Assembly (NCBI GenBank): GCA_026075535.2
Contig: AP026538.1
Location: 13,896,337-13,960,336, forward strand
Origin: Tricholoma matsutake
Lineage: Eukaryota; Basidiomycota; Agaricomycetes; Agaricales; Tricholomataceae
DNA length: 64,000 nucleotides
Reading direction: 5' to 3'
The translations under genes and the position numbers were made by a program. A model generated the notes under the pieces. That model did not search any database and was not told the DNA's origin. It worked only from the letters and a program-made list of their open reading frames with translations. Below are positions 1 through 9,289 of this stretch, piece after piece; within the stretch, counting starts at the first letter, position 1; every line of letters begins with the position of its first letter.

Positions 1-33
1 GGTGTCAAGCCCATCAAATTTGTCCCAGATGAG

Positions 34-1152
34 GTGCATGTTGTCGATAAATCCTACTTATCAAACTCATTCACATCAAAAGGATGGCAAAAGACTGTCA
101 ATAAAGTTTCGTGCAGTTTTCATCTGAACACAGATCAAAGTTGTGCCTTCCACATTGTCACAAATCACAGTTGCAGTCCAGATTCAGAACCTTTAAGGAT
201 GTATATCAGTGGGATAGCCAGCACAGGCAAATCCCAGGTTCTTAAGGCACTTCTCGAGTTCTTTGTATTGAAAAATGAATCTCATCATCTCATTGTTGTC
301 GCACTGACAGGTAGTGCCACTGCGCTTCTGGGGGGGATCAACATATCATTCTGCATTTGGGATCAATGCCGATGGTTTGCAAACATCAAATGTCCAACTT
401 TCTCAAATAAAATCCAGGTTAGAAGGAGTGCAATATGTGTTTCTTGATGAGGTCTCTATGTTGTCATGTAGGGACATGTATCTAATTAGCAAGCAGTTAG
501 CGCAACTAATGAACAACCTCGACACACCATTTGGAGGCATGAACATGATCTTTGCTAGAGATTTTGTGCAGCTGCCCCCCATTATTGGTCAGGAGCATAC
601 TTCACTATATAGTTGTACAGTTGGTAAAAATGCCACCTCTCTTCGAGATCAAGAAGCAACAATTGGTAAGGCCTTATGGCATCAGGTAACAACTGTTGTT
701 ATCCTACAAGAAAACATGAGACAGCAAGCACAAACTCGAGAGAATACCAAGTTCCGTGAAGCACTTGCAAACATGTGTTATAAGGCTTGCACTCCTGCAG
801 ACATTGCATTCCTAAAAAGTAGGATCTCCAGTGATTTGCCAGGCTGCCCATGTGTGAATGAACCTCAATTCAGAAATGTATCTATCATCACAGCACTTAA
901 CTCAGTGAAGGATGAGATGAACAGATTAGGGTGCTTAAGATTTGCAGCTGAGACAGGTCAGAAATTGACCCACTTCTATTCCATAGATATGGTGCCTTCT
1001 GAGGAAACCTTGCAAAACCATCGTCAACAAACCAGCAAGAAGCATATCATCAAACACAGTAAGATACCAACAAACATACAAAGCGTGCTTTGGGAACAAC
1101 CATGCTGTGCCAATACAAAACTCATTCTGCCAAAACTTTCACTTTGTATCGG
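34..1152 (+). pseudogene. Helitron A PIF1-like helicase, N-terminal part (frameshifted)
   Basis: The reading frame from 34 holds a Walker A that has drifted to GIASTGKSQ (copy B has GMGGTGKSQ). At the seven-G run at 330-336 the frame slips by one. It continues in the frame used from 314 with YVFLDEVSML (Walker B) and the degenerate MIFARDFVQLPP, where GDF has become RDF. It then runs through a conserved PIF1-family segment to LSLCIG at 1152, exactly where the LTR-like insertion starts. The frame resumes at 2265 with MPVMIWNN, matching GLPVIIRLN in copy B. With a damaged P-loop region and a frameshift, it is non-functional. Confidence 0.85.
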
Positions 1153-1269
1153 TGATAGGTTGTCTCCTCGGCTCAAAGGCCGATTCACCATTTTGACCAC
1201 ATTCTAATCACATCGGATAACTCGCACGAGGTCCCAGAAGCAGCGCGACCACTCCCAACCAAGTCTACC

Positions 1270-1395
1270 GAGTGCGAGCATCGTATCGAATGCGATAGAA
1301 CAGCACGAGCATCGTATCAAATGTGATAGAACAGCGCGAGCATCATATTGAACGCGATAGAACAGCGTGAGCATCGTATCAAATGTGATCGAAAA
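1270..1395. repeat. 31-bp tandem repeat, about 4 copies
   Basis: Units resemble CGCGAGCATCGTATCAAATG followed by a TGATAGAACAG-type tail, with substitutions. They lie inside the solo LTR-like segment, in what would be its upstream regulatory (U3) part. Confidence 0.8.
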
Positions 1396-1974
1396 ACATC
1401 ATCGGACACAGTATTTCTTGTTTGAACAATCTTTGGACGCATGCTGGACACATGGGACACTATATCGCGTATATCAAACACATTTCGACCACATGTGCAT
1501 GCATACAATCCGCTCGAAGCAGTTTCCGATCTTTTATTCAATTGATAACAAGGACAGTCTGGTTTTAGCTATTCTTTCTTATTACTTCTTCATCATGTGT
1601 TATATTCACCCCTTCTAGGCTCGCTTTACTGTTCTGATATACTTATATTGTCTTTTGCCTCGAGTTTTCCACATGTTTGCCTCATGTTCTCTAGCCTTTT
1701 TAGGTACTTTCTTTATTTTATATAAAAAGATGTACTAGATACAAAGAAAAACAAGAAAGTGGTCGTCTTCCTCCCAGATCACAGTGATTTGAGAGTACAG
1801 TTTAGTCTTATTCAGTCTGAAGCTTGGTGTTTTACGCTAAACTTCCTCAAAATTCCTCAAAATTCCTCACATTACAAGTTTTTCACTCTTGCTTCCCTCG
1901 ATTAGCCTTTTCGTCACTTCTACTACTCGTCTAGTCCCCCGATCTTGCGTCCGAACATATCTGCACACTCGAAA

Positions 1975-2096
1975 TTCCTCGAGACTTCTTCGAAAAATAT
2001 TGCAACATCTCAAAAAGCATCACAACATCTCGAAAATCATCGCAACACCTCGCAAATCATTGCAACCCCTTGCAAATCATCGCAAGTCCTCAAAAC
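1975..2096. repeat. Degenerate ~18-bp tandem repeat
   Basis: Repeats of the type AAATCATCGCAACACCTC recur about six times with drift. They lie in the right part of the solo LTR-like insertion. Short reading frames here are by-products of the repeat. Confidence 0.6.
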
Positions 2097-2264
2097 ACAT
2101 TCTTTTAGCCTCGAACTGCTTCAACAAGCAGTTGTTTCATGACTATTTGATGGTCGGTCTGACAGGTGACATCTAGAGGGCCTCGCATCCTTCCTCTGAC
2201 TTGTGTTATACCATCTGAAGCCATTTTGTGGGTTTTGTTTGGGTTTCCAGGTTGAGTATCATCA

Positions 2265-3659
2265 TCGGTATGCCTGTGATGATATGGAACAACGCTGCCA
2301 TGGAGCTATGCATCACAAAAGGACAGGAGGTGTTTGTGTGGCCATGGGATTCTTCATGCAATGGAGATGGGAAACAGATATTAGAAACACTTTTTGTTGA
2401 ACTAATAAGCCTCCTACCACAATTACCATTGGCAATATACCTCAAAATGTAGTCCCATTGACAAAGATGAGCATATCCACCTCCTGTCAGCTACCGGACA
2501 CTATGTCCCATGGTCAGGTGGAAGTAATTCACAACTTCGCGATGACAGATTATGCATTGCAAAGAAAAACAAGGCCTTACAATGTGGTGGACTTGACATA
2601 TAGCCGATCGCACCAAGGATATTACACAACATTGTCGAGGAGCACTACTGCCACTGGAACGTTGATCTTATTGAGCTTCCATCCATCCAAGATTACTGGT
2701 GGTGCATCAGGCACTCTCCACCAGGAGTTCAGGGAACTGTAGCTGTTGGACAACATAACAACATTGCAATTTATGGGCAAACTTCCGAGGAAGGTTGTGA
2801 TGACATCAATTAATAGCTTTGTTCCAAGAACACAAAGGCTTAAATTACATATCATCCACCATGCACAAGGCCATAAGATGGGGCAAAAATGACCCATTCC
2901 TTGAGTGGGATGGTTTGGATATAGAGTGGTCTATCATCAGCAATAAGGGCAGAAAACAAGCAACCAAAAGACCACACCTGGACATTGACTATACCATACC
3001 TGGTCCAGATAAACGAAAAACCAGCACCTGGTTTCACCAAAAGATAATGCACCAAAGAAGAGATGGAGATTGGATATGTTCTGTGATGATGTGCAGAAGC
3101 TGAAGATGATTAAGCTACAGTGCAACTCAGTGAATGAAGCAGACTTGGAGCGAAGCTCAGTAAATGTACCAATAGGAACACAATGGCAAAATAATAGTTG
3201 CACCTACAATGCTGTTCTTATCATACTATTCAATGTTTGGTGGGAGGATCCTGATGCCATTCAGGCGGATTGGCAAGAACTACAGTCAGTGCAGTTAAAT
3301 GAATTGTTAAGCGTGTTTTGGTCACATGAAAGCCTACCTGGAGGGTCATCGAGACCACGATACACACTGGACCAGATCAGGGAGTATATGAGGCGTCGTT
3401 TGGCAAGGATATTGCCCAGCTTCACATTTGGTGAATATGCAAGTATTCACTCACTTTTGGATTGTTTTCTAACATCCGATGCTCCAAGTCATGTGACATT
3501 TTCTGAGCAGTTCTGCCCTTCTGGTCATATAGTAGACAAGCGGGAGTTGTATAGGTCCTCTTGTTACTTTGTATTGTCGAGGTCTAGGCACAGACTTCAA
3601 GATTACATGGATGATATAACTGATGCTTTGTTGGAGGCATGTCCAATGTGTGATGTCAA
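2265..3659 (+). pseudogene. Helitron A helicase C-terminus and first half of the Cys/His domain
   Basis: The segment begins with helicase text parallel to copy B (MELCITKGQ versus TELCMTKGQ). It keeps FAMTDYALQRKT (motif V region) and YYTTLSRS (motif VI, usually YxALSR), then an in-frame TAG at 2740 and more frameshifts. From 3070 one open frame encodes the protease-like Cys box GTQWQNNSCTYNA and the zinc-like pair CPSGH..CPMC. That frame stops being Helitron at 3659, inside codons for CDV, where the long-TIR element begins. The matching His-box half lies at 6482-6762 in the same frame. Confidence 0.85.
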
Positions 3660-4069
3660 ACTGAATGCTATTGACCCAGCACTTTCTTTGCAACACATGA
3701 TTCTTGGGAAACACCATGGCTAGACTGGAGCAAATTTTTGGTGTGTAGAGTGAGCGTGTCACATAACTTACTTTCATAATACAATTTCCACAAGCATTAC
3801 AATTGGAATAAGTTCAAAACTATGTTTGGTTCACCTCGAGAGTGGAAAAATCAGACTCCAAACCATTTGTGAGGTGCAGTCTCACATCTCAACAAAAACA
3901 TGTAAATTTGGTCATATTTGTACTTTGATTTATTTTCAATGGGAAATCTTCTGCAAGCCAATTCCTCAACAACCATGCCACATTTTGGCATGAATCTGTA
4001 GTCTATCTTATACTACTTGCTGAGCTCTAGAGTTCCACTCAATTTATCTATTTTTTGGTTGACATCTGT

Positions 4070-4918
4070 GAAAGTTAGGTTGACCCTGCCAATAATGGGT
4101 GTGCAAGCAATATCTCAAGAACTAATGGTTGGAAAAATGAACTGAGAGTGGCACAGTGTAATGCAGGTAAAGGCTTTCTATGCAAAAAATGAGCCCTTGT
4201 GGCCAGTAGCTTGATGACAATGCCAATTCAATGCAGCATTCAGCCACCACAAGGTCACTGGGCTTATTAACTCAATTTTTGGCATTTGGAGCAATAACAT
4301 ATATTATTACCCTTGACACTGTACTACTCTCAGCTCATTTTTCTGAGCATTAGTTCTTGAGATATTGATTGCACACACATTACATCAGCAAAAACACATA
4401 AAAATGTATAACTTTTTCAACTTTTTAGCTTTATAACAAGTATTTCCAAAGTCAAAAGTTCAAAAAGTTGTAAAGTTACTTGGATTCTACATAAAGTCAG
4501 GAAATTTAATAAAGTCAATCATGTCTCATCACATATCACTTAATCCAAGTGGGGCAACACCGAGGGACTGTTGATGTGTTGGGAAGGGTTTATATACCAT
4601 TTGCCAGACATTAGCAAATCCATAATGCTATATAAACCCTCATGACATATTGACTTCTGCTTGGGTATCTGCCCCCATGTCAGCTGTGCCATGATAGGTA
4701 GCTGGTGAGGTTGTGAGGTTTTTAGACTTTAGAAAACTTTATAAACTTTACATAGCTTTTTTGACTTTCTTAGCTTAATTGTGTCACAGCTTTTCAGAAT
4801 CAGGGTCAGGCCAAATGACTTCAGACTTTCCAACTTTTCTGACTGTATAATGACTTTATAAAGCTGAAAAAGTTTTATGTGTTTTTCCTGATGTATTGGC
4901 AGGGTCAACCTAACTTTC
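4070..4918. repeat. Inner inverted-repeat unit
   Basis: The ends GAAAGTTAGGTTGACCCTGC (4070-) and its reverse complement (to 4918) pair, and the similarity continues inward over AAAACACATAAAA and AGCTTTATAA. I see no clear target duplication or coding sequence. A small imperfect inverted repeat with GGGTTTATATA / TATATAAACCC lies at about 4586-4645. Confidence 0.7.
4095..4380. mobile_element. Tc1/mariner-type MITE (286 bp, TA target)
   Basis: The ends are ATGGGTGTGCAAGCAATATC and, inverted, ATGTGTGTGCAATCAATATC. The inverted similarity runs about 60 bp. TA flanks both sides (4093-4094, 4381-4382). The opposite arm of the surrounding inverted repeat (around 4893) lacks the insert and reads straight through GCCAATAC, so it serves as an internal empty site with a single TA. 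There is no coding capacity. Confidence 0.85.
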
Positions 4919-4935
4919 CATCAGCAATATGGCAA

Positions 4936-6055
4936 TTTAGTTTCCAGTTTTTATGGTTTCCTGGGTTGTGCAAAACCTGGGAACCAGGAAACTGGCAAAC
5001 CATCATGGGCTGCTACTCTACAGTGATTTACTACAGTACAAATCTAGGTAATAAAATAATAAACTCATGGTTGTTCCCTGCCATTCATTATTGTCCATGC
5101 CATCCATTGTTTGTTGTCCATTGTCCCCGCCATCTGTTGCCCTGCCAATGCCGGATGTCGTTTGCATTCTGGGTGTGTTCACTCGTCTGTGTGGTCATCC
5201 AGGTGGTGTGTTGCAGGTGGTGACATGGCGCGGTTGGTTTGTTGTGGTTGTGGTTCAGTGTGGAAAGTTATCTGGTAAGTGGTTCCACTTTTGTTTTTTG
5301 GGAGCACACATATGACCACATGGTCCATGCATAGCCATGGGGTATATAAGCACCCACCAAATGATTACTTTGTCACGGGCTTGTCCCACTGCACATAAAT
5401 AGTACTTACATTAGTTCTTTTTTCTTACCAGTATAAGTACATCCATTATGCATACTGTAAAAGACTAGGGCAAGGCAGGGGTTACCCCTGGGTGTCAAAT
5501 CTCATACCCTTACCCCTACCCCTGAACACCCTACCCTTAGGGGTAAGGTTATCGAAACATATAAGGGTTGCCAAGGGTATGGGAGGGTTTGTCAAGGGTA
5601 CAAGGGTTTGGCACAAAATCAACATATTTAGAGCAAAATTCATTTGAAAAGTGTTGATAACTATTGTATTTACTATTAATATCACATATTAATACCTCTT
5701 ATTAACATATGAAAGCCATTATCATGTTGGACAATCCCAAAATCTGAATTTAATTGATGAAAATCTTGAATATGAGTCTTTGTAGCTGAAAAAATCAAGT
5801 GATATTCTTACATAAGCATACCCCTAGTCATACCCTTAGCCCAAAAACACAAGGGTATACCCCTACCCCTGCCTTGCCTTATAAAAGACTGGACCTTAAA
5901 ATGTTACTGTGGTTTCTGTAGTTTCCATAGCACTTCAATTTGAGAGGTTTCCTGGAAATTGGACATGGGTTTCCAGGTTCTGAAGTTTTCTGGTTTTTTC
6001 TGGTTTTTTCTGGTTTTATTCGGTTTCTTTGGTTGAGCAACCGCTGGAAACTAAA
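4936..6055. mobile_element. Inner inverted-repeat element with hAT-like interior similarity
   Basis: It begins TTTAGTTTCCAG near 4936 and ends CTGGAAACTAAA near 6055. Both ends are rich in CCAG/GGTT-type motifs, like the hAT-like elements at 39.8 and 48.2 kb. The stretch at about 5270-5355, read on the minus strand, resembles 40125-40215: both contain GTGCTTATA, GCATGGACCAT and TGTGCTC in the same order. The target duplication is not clear (ATGGCAA versus ATGCTTA is only suggestive). It hosts the 415-bp MITE. Confidence 0.5.
5467..5881. mobile_element. 415-bp MITE with 9-bp target duplication
   Basis: The termini are AGGGCAAGGCAGGGG and, inverted, TAAGGCAAGGCAGGGG. Both ends carry further inverted runs of CCCTTACCCCTACCCC type. 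TAAAAGACT flanks the element at 5458-5466 and 5882-5890. The interior is AT-rich and non-coding. Confidence 0.85.
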
Positions 6056-6481
6056 ATGCTTAATTACTGATGTCACAGATGTCAACCAAAAAATAGATAA
6101 ATTGAGTGGAACTCTAGAGCTCAGCAAGTAGTATAAGATAGACTACAGATTCATGCCAAAATGTGGCATGATTGTTGAGGAATTGGCTTGCAGAAGATTT
6201 TCCATTGAAAATAAATCAAAGTACAAATATGACCAAATTTACATGTTTTTGTTGAGATGCGAGACCGCACCTCACAAATGGTTTGGAGTCTGATTTTTCC
6301 ACTCTCGAGGTGAACCAAACATAGTTTTGAACTTATTCCAACTTGTAATGCTTGTGGAAATTGTATTATGAAAGTAAGTTACGTGACACGCTCACTACAC
6401 CAAAAATTCGCTCCAGTTTCTAGCCACGGCGTTTCCCGAGCATCACGTGTTGCGAAGAAAGTGCTGTCAATAGCGTTCAGT

Positions 6482-6762
6482 GTGATGTCAACCTGTGGCG
6501 GAGGTACACGCTTATGTATCATCCCCCCCTAGTTTCCATTGAGTTAGGTCTGGATGCCTCCCCACTAGATGTACTCGAGCTTACCTCTCAAAATGTCCGT
6601 CGAAAGTACTACTTAAGGGGTGTCATATACTTCGCGGCGAACCATTTTACTGCGCGATTGATCACACGTTCAGGCATGGTGTGGTATCACGATGGAATAT
6701 TTACAGGTCGATCATTGATCTATGAAAGAAAACGCAATTGTGGCCATTTACCTCCGTTCTAA
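6482..6762 (+). pseudogene. Helitron A C-terminal His-box fragment
   Basis: The frame continues directly from codons before 3659 once the TIR element is removed. It encodes YLRGVIY, NHFTARLI and VWYHDG, matching YKLRGVMY, DHFTSRFI and VWYHDG in copy B. The last residues (to the stop at 6760-6762) no longer match copy B well, suggesting a frameshift near the end. Confidence 0.85.
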
Positions 6763-6867
6763 CCGAGGGAACTCGGATATGCCGTGCGCAGCAGCGGCCC
6801 ACTAGCTCAAGTACCACGCTATATACGGTAAGTACAATTAGTGATATATCATCCTGCCAGTCTGGTG

Positions 6868-7115
6868 GAAATGAAAGTTCTTGGAGCCAGGCTAGCTTAT
6901 CATCCAAATATTGATTGCTGACAACTCAAGGTAATCGATCTAAAATGAGAAAATAATAATCGTTTTCAAAGCCCCCGTTCCCGAACGTTGATATGGGTCA
7001 TAATATATCGTGATAGATCTTTTTTTCGCCAGGGCGTAGCGAAGAAAGATTCGAACCCTCGCAATTACTCTAATCAAGGATACTCAGCCACCATCGTGAG
7101 GACGGGGGAAATTAC
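6868..7115 (-). mobile_element. tRNA-derived SINE-like element
   Basis: On the minus strand a box A-like TGGCTGAGTATCC (7078-7090) is followed about 20 bases later by a perfect box B, GGGTTCGAATC (7048-7058). This is the internal RNA polymerase III promoter layout of a tRNA. The rest does not fold as a clear complete tRNA. A diverged relative of the whole ~220-bp stretch occurs at 59850-60065 in the same orientation, which argues for a dispersed SINE rather than a lone tRNA gene. It sits between the ends of the two convergent Helitrons. The exact ends are uncertain. Confidence 0.55.
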
Positions 7116-7137
7116 TGGTTTGTGTGGGCCATTGCTT

Positions 7138-8950
7138 TCAGCATGGCAGATCCGAGTTCTCTGTAGACCCAGAGTGTTTTACGTAAATCGCACACACTGC
7201 GATGCGTAACCGACATGTTCCAAACTCATGTATAATATCACTGATGTTGCCTTCGTACTCCATCTGATGTCCAGTGGACATTCCGTCGTGGTACCATACA
7301 GAACCTGATTCTGTGATGAAGCGTGAGGTGAAGTGATCTTCCCTATGATACATGACCCCTCTTAGCTTGTAGGTCGTATTTTGCCTGTCGACTGTTGCAA
7401 TAACTATGCTCTCCAGCAATGAAGTCTGGTGCTGTGACATGTCAAAAGCAATCATTGCGGGCGACTCTTCAAAAGCATATTGTCTTGTGAGATGTTCACC
7501 GCAAACATGGCAGCATGATGCACATACAATGTAATGATCGTCGACAAATGCCTGTATAGTAGAGCTTTCATGCAAGAGTATAATTTGACAAGAAGAGGTG
7601 AGTACATCAGCTCTATCGACCGGATGGTTATTTGGACAGTGGCTCGATGATGACATGATAGGTCGATTTGTAGACAATAAATGATCCAATATACTTTGGA
7701 TGCCTGTGTAGCGACCCCAAGGAAAGATAACAGGATTTGCTCTCTGTAACCGACGCTGTATGTAATCACGGACATCTTCAAGACTGTATGTGGTACCATG
7801 AGGTCGCATTTGTGAGAAGCTGACTGCAATCTGACCCAGATACTCATTATTAAGGTCCTCAAACTGGAGAGTTCGCAAAGCCAGGTCATCTAGCCATATG
7901 TTGTACAGGACAGATATGACGGCATCATATGCACAACTGTTATTACTCCACTGTGACCCTCTTGGACAGCTAGAAAAAGAGAGATTAACTGAGGGAAGAC
8001 TTGTCCCAGTCCTCTGTTTTTTTGTCAAAGTCTCAGGTTTATTCATATCTAACTTTTCAGCACAGAGCTTTCTTTTCTTTTCAAGTTCAGGTGGGTCAGG
8101 CACTGAACCAGTTGCAGGTACAAAACGAGATACTACTGTCTTTTTCAAGTTACGATGTAAAGTGGGAACTGCTGGCTTGGAGGAGTCCATATTTTTCCAG
8201 TCAACCTCTGTCCCATTTGACAGATGAAAGGGATCATTTGTTTTCCAACGTATTGCTCGATGCACTTGTGAAGGTACATACTGTTCACCTCTGGTGAGGC
8301 GGAAGGCAGATATTAAGTCATTTCGACGGTCACCCACCACAGATGATGATAGCCTTCCATTGTAATGCAATGTTGTTATGTCATCTAGCATCTCAATCTC
8401 CCTGAACTCCTGATGCAGTGCACCTGAAGCACCTCCAGTGATTTTATATGCATCAAATCCTTGTAATATCACCGTGCCTGCTGCTGATGCACTCCTCGAC
8501 AATGCCGTGTAGTAGGATTGATGACTCCTTGCACTTGAGAGATCAACAACATTAAAAAGTCTAGTCTTGCCTTGTGATGTATAATCAGTCATAGCAAAGT
8601 TTGGAAGCACCTCTACTTGACTTCTAGAAATGTTAATTGTTGCATCACTGGGAAGAACACACTGTGTATTGGAGAGGGTTCTTGTCAAAGGAACAACATT
8701 CACAGGCAGACCATCCAACTGAATAGTTTGGGGTGGATTAATAAGCTTCACAAATAATGTATCAAGTATACACTGACCCCTTGAACCCTTTGTTGCCTGC
8801 CAGTCATAAACTATTGCATCTTGACCTTTTGTCATACATAGTTCTGTTGCACTGTTCAACCGTATTATTACAGGCAGACCACGACAAAGCATTAGTTTCC
8901 CGGGTATATTTTTTGTGTTACTGCTGGGTGGCAAATCCCAAAGTCTGCTG
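7138..8950 (-). pseudogene. Helitron B helicase C-terminus fused to USP-like Cys/His domain
   Basis: The 598-codon frame starts with the end of the helicase: FAMTDYTSQGKT near residue 113 (motif V) and YYTALSRS near 141 (motif VI). After a basic, low-complexity linker (about 250-320) comes GSQWSNNSCAYDA with Cys334. Next is a ~190-residue region containing CPNNH (433-437) and CHVCGEH (475-481), which look like a zinc-binding pair. Last comes YKLRGVMY..DHF with His534 and VWYHDG with Asp550. The Cys..His..Asp order and the W-Y-x-D-G ending resemble C19 ubiquitin-specific peptidases. The role is unknown; in some animal Helitrons an OTU-type protease occupies a comparable position. The join to the upstream frame is a one-base frameshift near 8930-8960. 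Confidence 0.75.
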
Positions 8951-9289
8951 AAGAGCTGGTGACAATGAAGGAAACTGTGTCTGGTGCTTTTTTCCTACTG
9001 AAGCGAAGGACTTCCTCTTGGACAAATCAACAGTGCGTTCATCTGTTGAGCTGATAACATCTTCAGAATAGGAAGTAACAAGTTTTTGCCCAGTCTCTCC
9101 TGCAAATCTATGTGTCCCTAGGTCATTGATAACATCTTTTGGTAGGTTCAGTGTAGTAATTATAGACACATTGCGGAACTGTTTTTGGTTCACAGATAAC
9201 CAACCTTCCAACTCACTGGAGATACGAGAGCGTAGAAATGCAATGTCATCAGGTGTGCATGCTTTGTATCGCATGTTGCTCAATGCTTC
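8918..9289 (-). pseudogene. Helitron B mid-helicase segment after nonsense codon
   Basis: This is the same frame as the Rep-helicase part, separated by a single TGA (minus strand 9290-9288). Copy A reads F-R-E-A-L at this point, so the stop most simply arose from an Arg codon. It includes YKACTPDDIAFLRSRI, a segment conserved among fungal Helitron helicases between motifs III and V. The frame ends in a stop at 8918-8920, but the alternative frame overlapping at 8934 continues the alignment. Confidence 0.85.

Larger units (their letters stand above)
1153..2264. mobile_element. Solo LTR-like insertion (about 1.1 kb)
   Basis: The segment begins TGATAGG and ends ATCATCA, and is flanked by a direct repeat (ATCGGT at 1148-1153 and 2264-2269). 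Taking TG..CA as the ends leaves a 4-bp target duplication TCGG. Removing it restores the helicase reading frame without loss. It contains a TATA-like TTTATATAAAAAG near 1715 but no coding capacity, as expected for a lone LTR left by recombination. The other solo LTR-like insertion, at 44.5-45.5 kb, shares the TGAT..ATCA-type ends and a 4-bp duplication, so the two may be related. I did not see an internal retrotransposon region to confirm the class. Confidence 0.65.
3660..6481. mobile_element. Long-TIR DNA transposon (2.8 kb, non-autonomous, MULE-like)
   Basis: The arms at 3660-4071 and about 6073-6481 are inverted repeats of about 410 bp with high identity; the outer ends are ACTGAATGC and its counterpart GCGTTCAGT. 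The flanking GTGATGTCAA occurs at 3650-3659 and 6482-6491, a 10-bp target duplication. Long TIRs with a 9-11-bp duplication fit the Mutator-like superfamily, but no transposase is present, so this is inference. The element interrupts the Helitron A frame precisely, and removing it with one copy of the duplication joins CDV to the downstream His-box half. Its interior is made of further inverted-repeat units. Confidence 0.85.
1..6762 (+). mobile_element. Helitron copy A, decayed, 5' part outside the window
   Basis: This is the helicase-to-C-terminus half of a rolling-circle transposon; the Rep half lies beyond the left edge. Its pieces align in order with the nearly complete minus-strand copy at 7.1-14.2 kb. 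They comprise the Walker A region, the Walker B and GDF-like motifs, the DY-x-x-Q-x-K-T motif, and the C-terminal Cys/His domain. It carries a frameshift in a G run near 330-336, a stop at 2740 and further shifts near 2800-3060. A solo LTR and a 2.8-kb TIR element interrupt it. Protein similarity to copy B is only moderate by eye, so the two are different subfamilies rather than a recent duplication. A hairpin at 6763-6776 (CCGAG/CTCGG) and a CTAG about 25 bases beyond it could mark the 3' end, but the spacing is longer than usual. Confidence 0.85.

Noticed and set aside
5467..5881. hAT assignment of the 415-bp MITE
   Set aside because: The flanking duplicate is 9 bp and the ends are not typical TAGTG/CAGGG, so the superfamily was left open.
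6763..6800. Helitron A 3' terminus (hairpin CCGAG/CTCGG plus CTAG)
   Set aside because: The hairpin to CTAG spacing is about 25 bases rather than around 10; kept as a possibility only.
7040..7095. A genuine tRNA gene
   Set aside because: Boxes A and B are present but no complete acceptor and anticodon stems could be drawn; the dispersed second copy favours a SINE.
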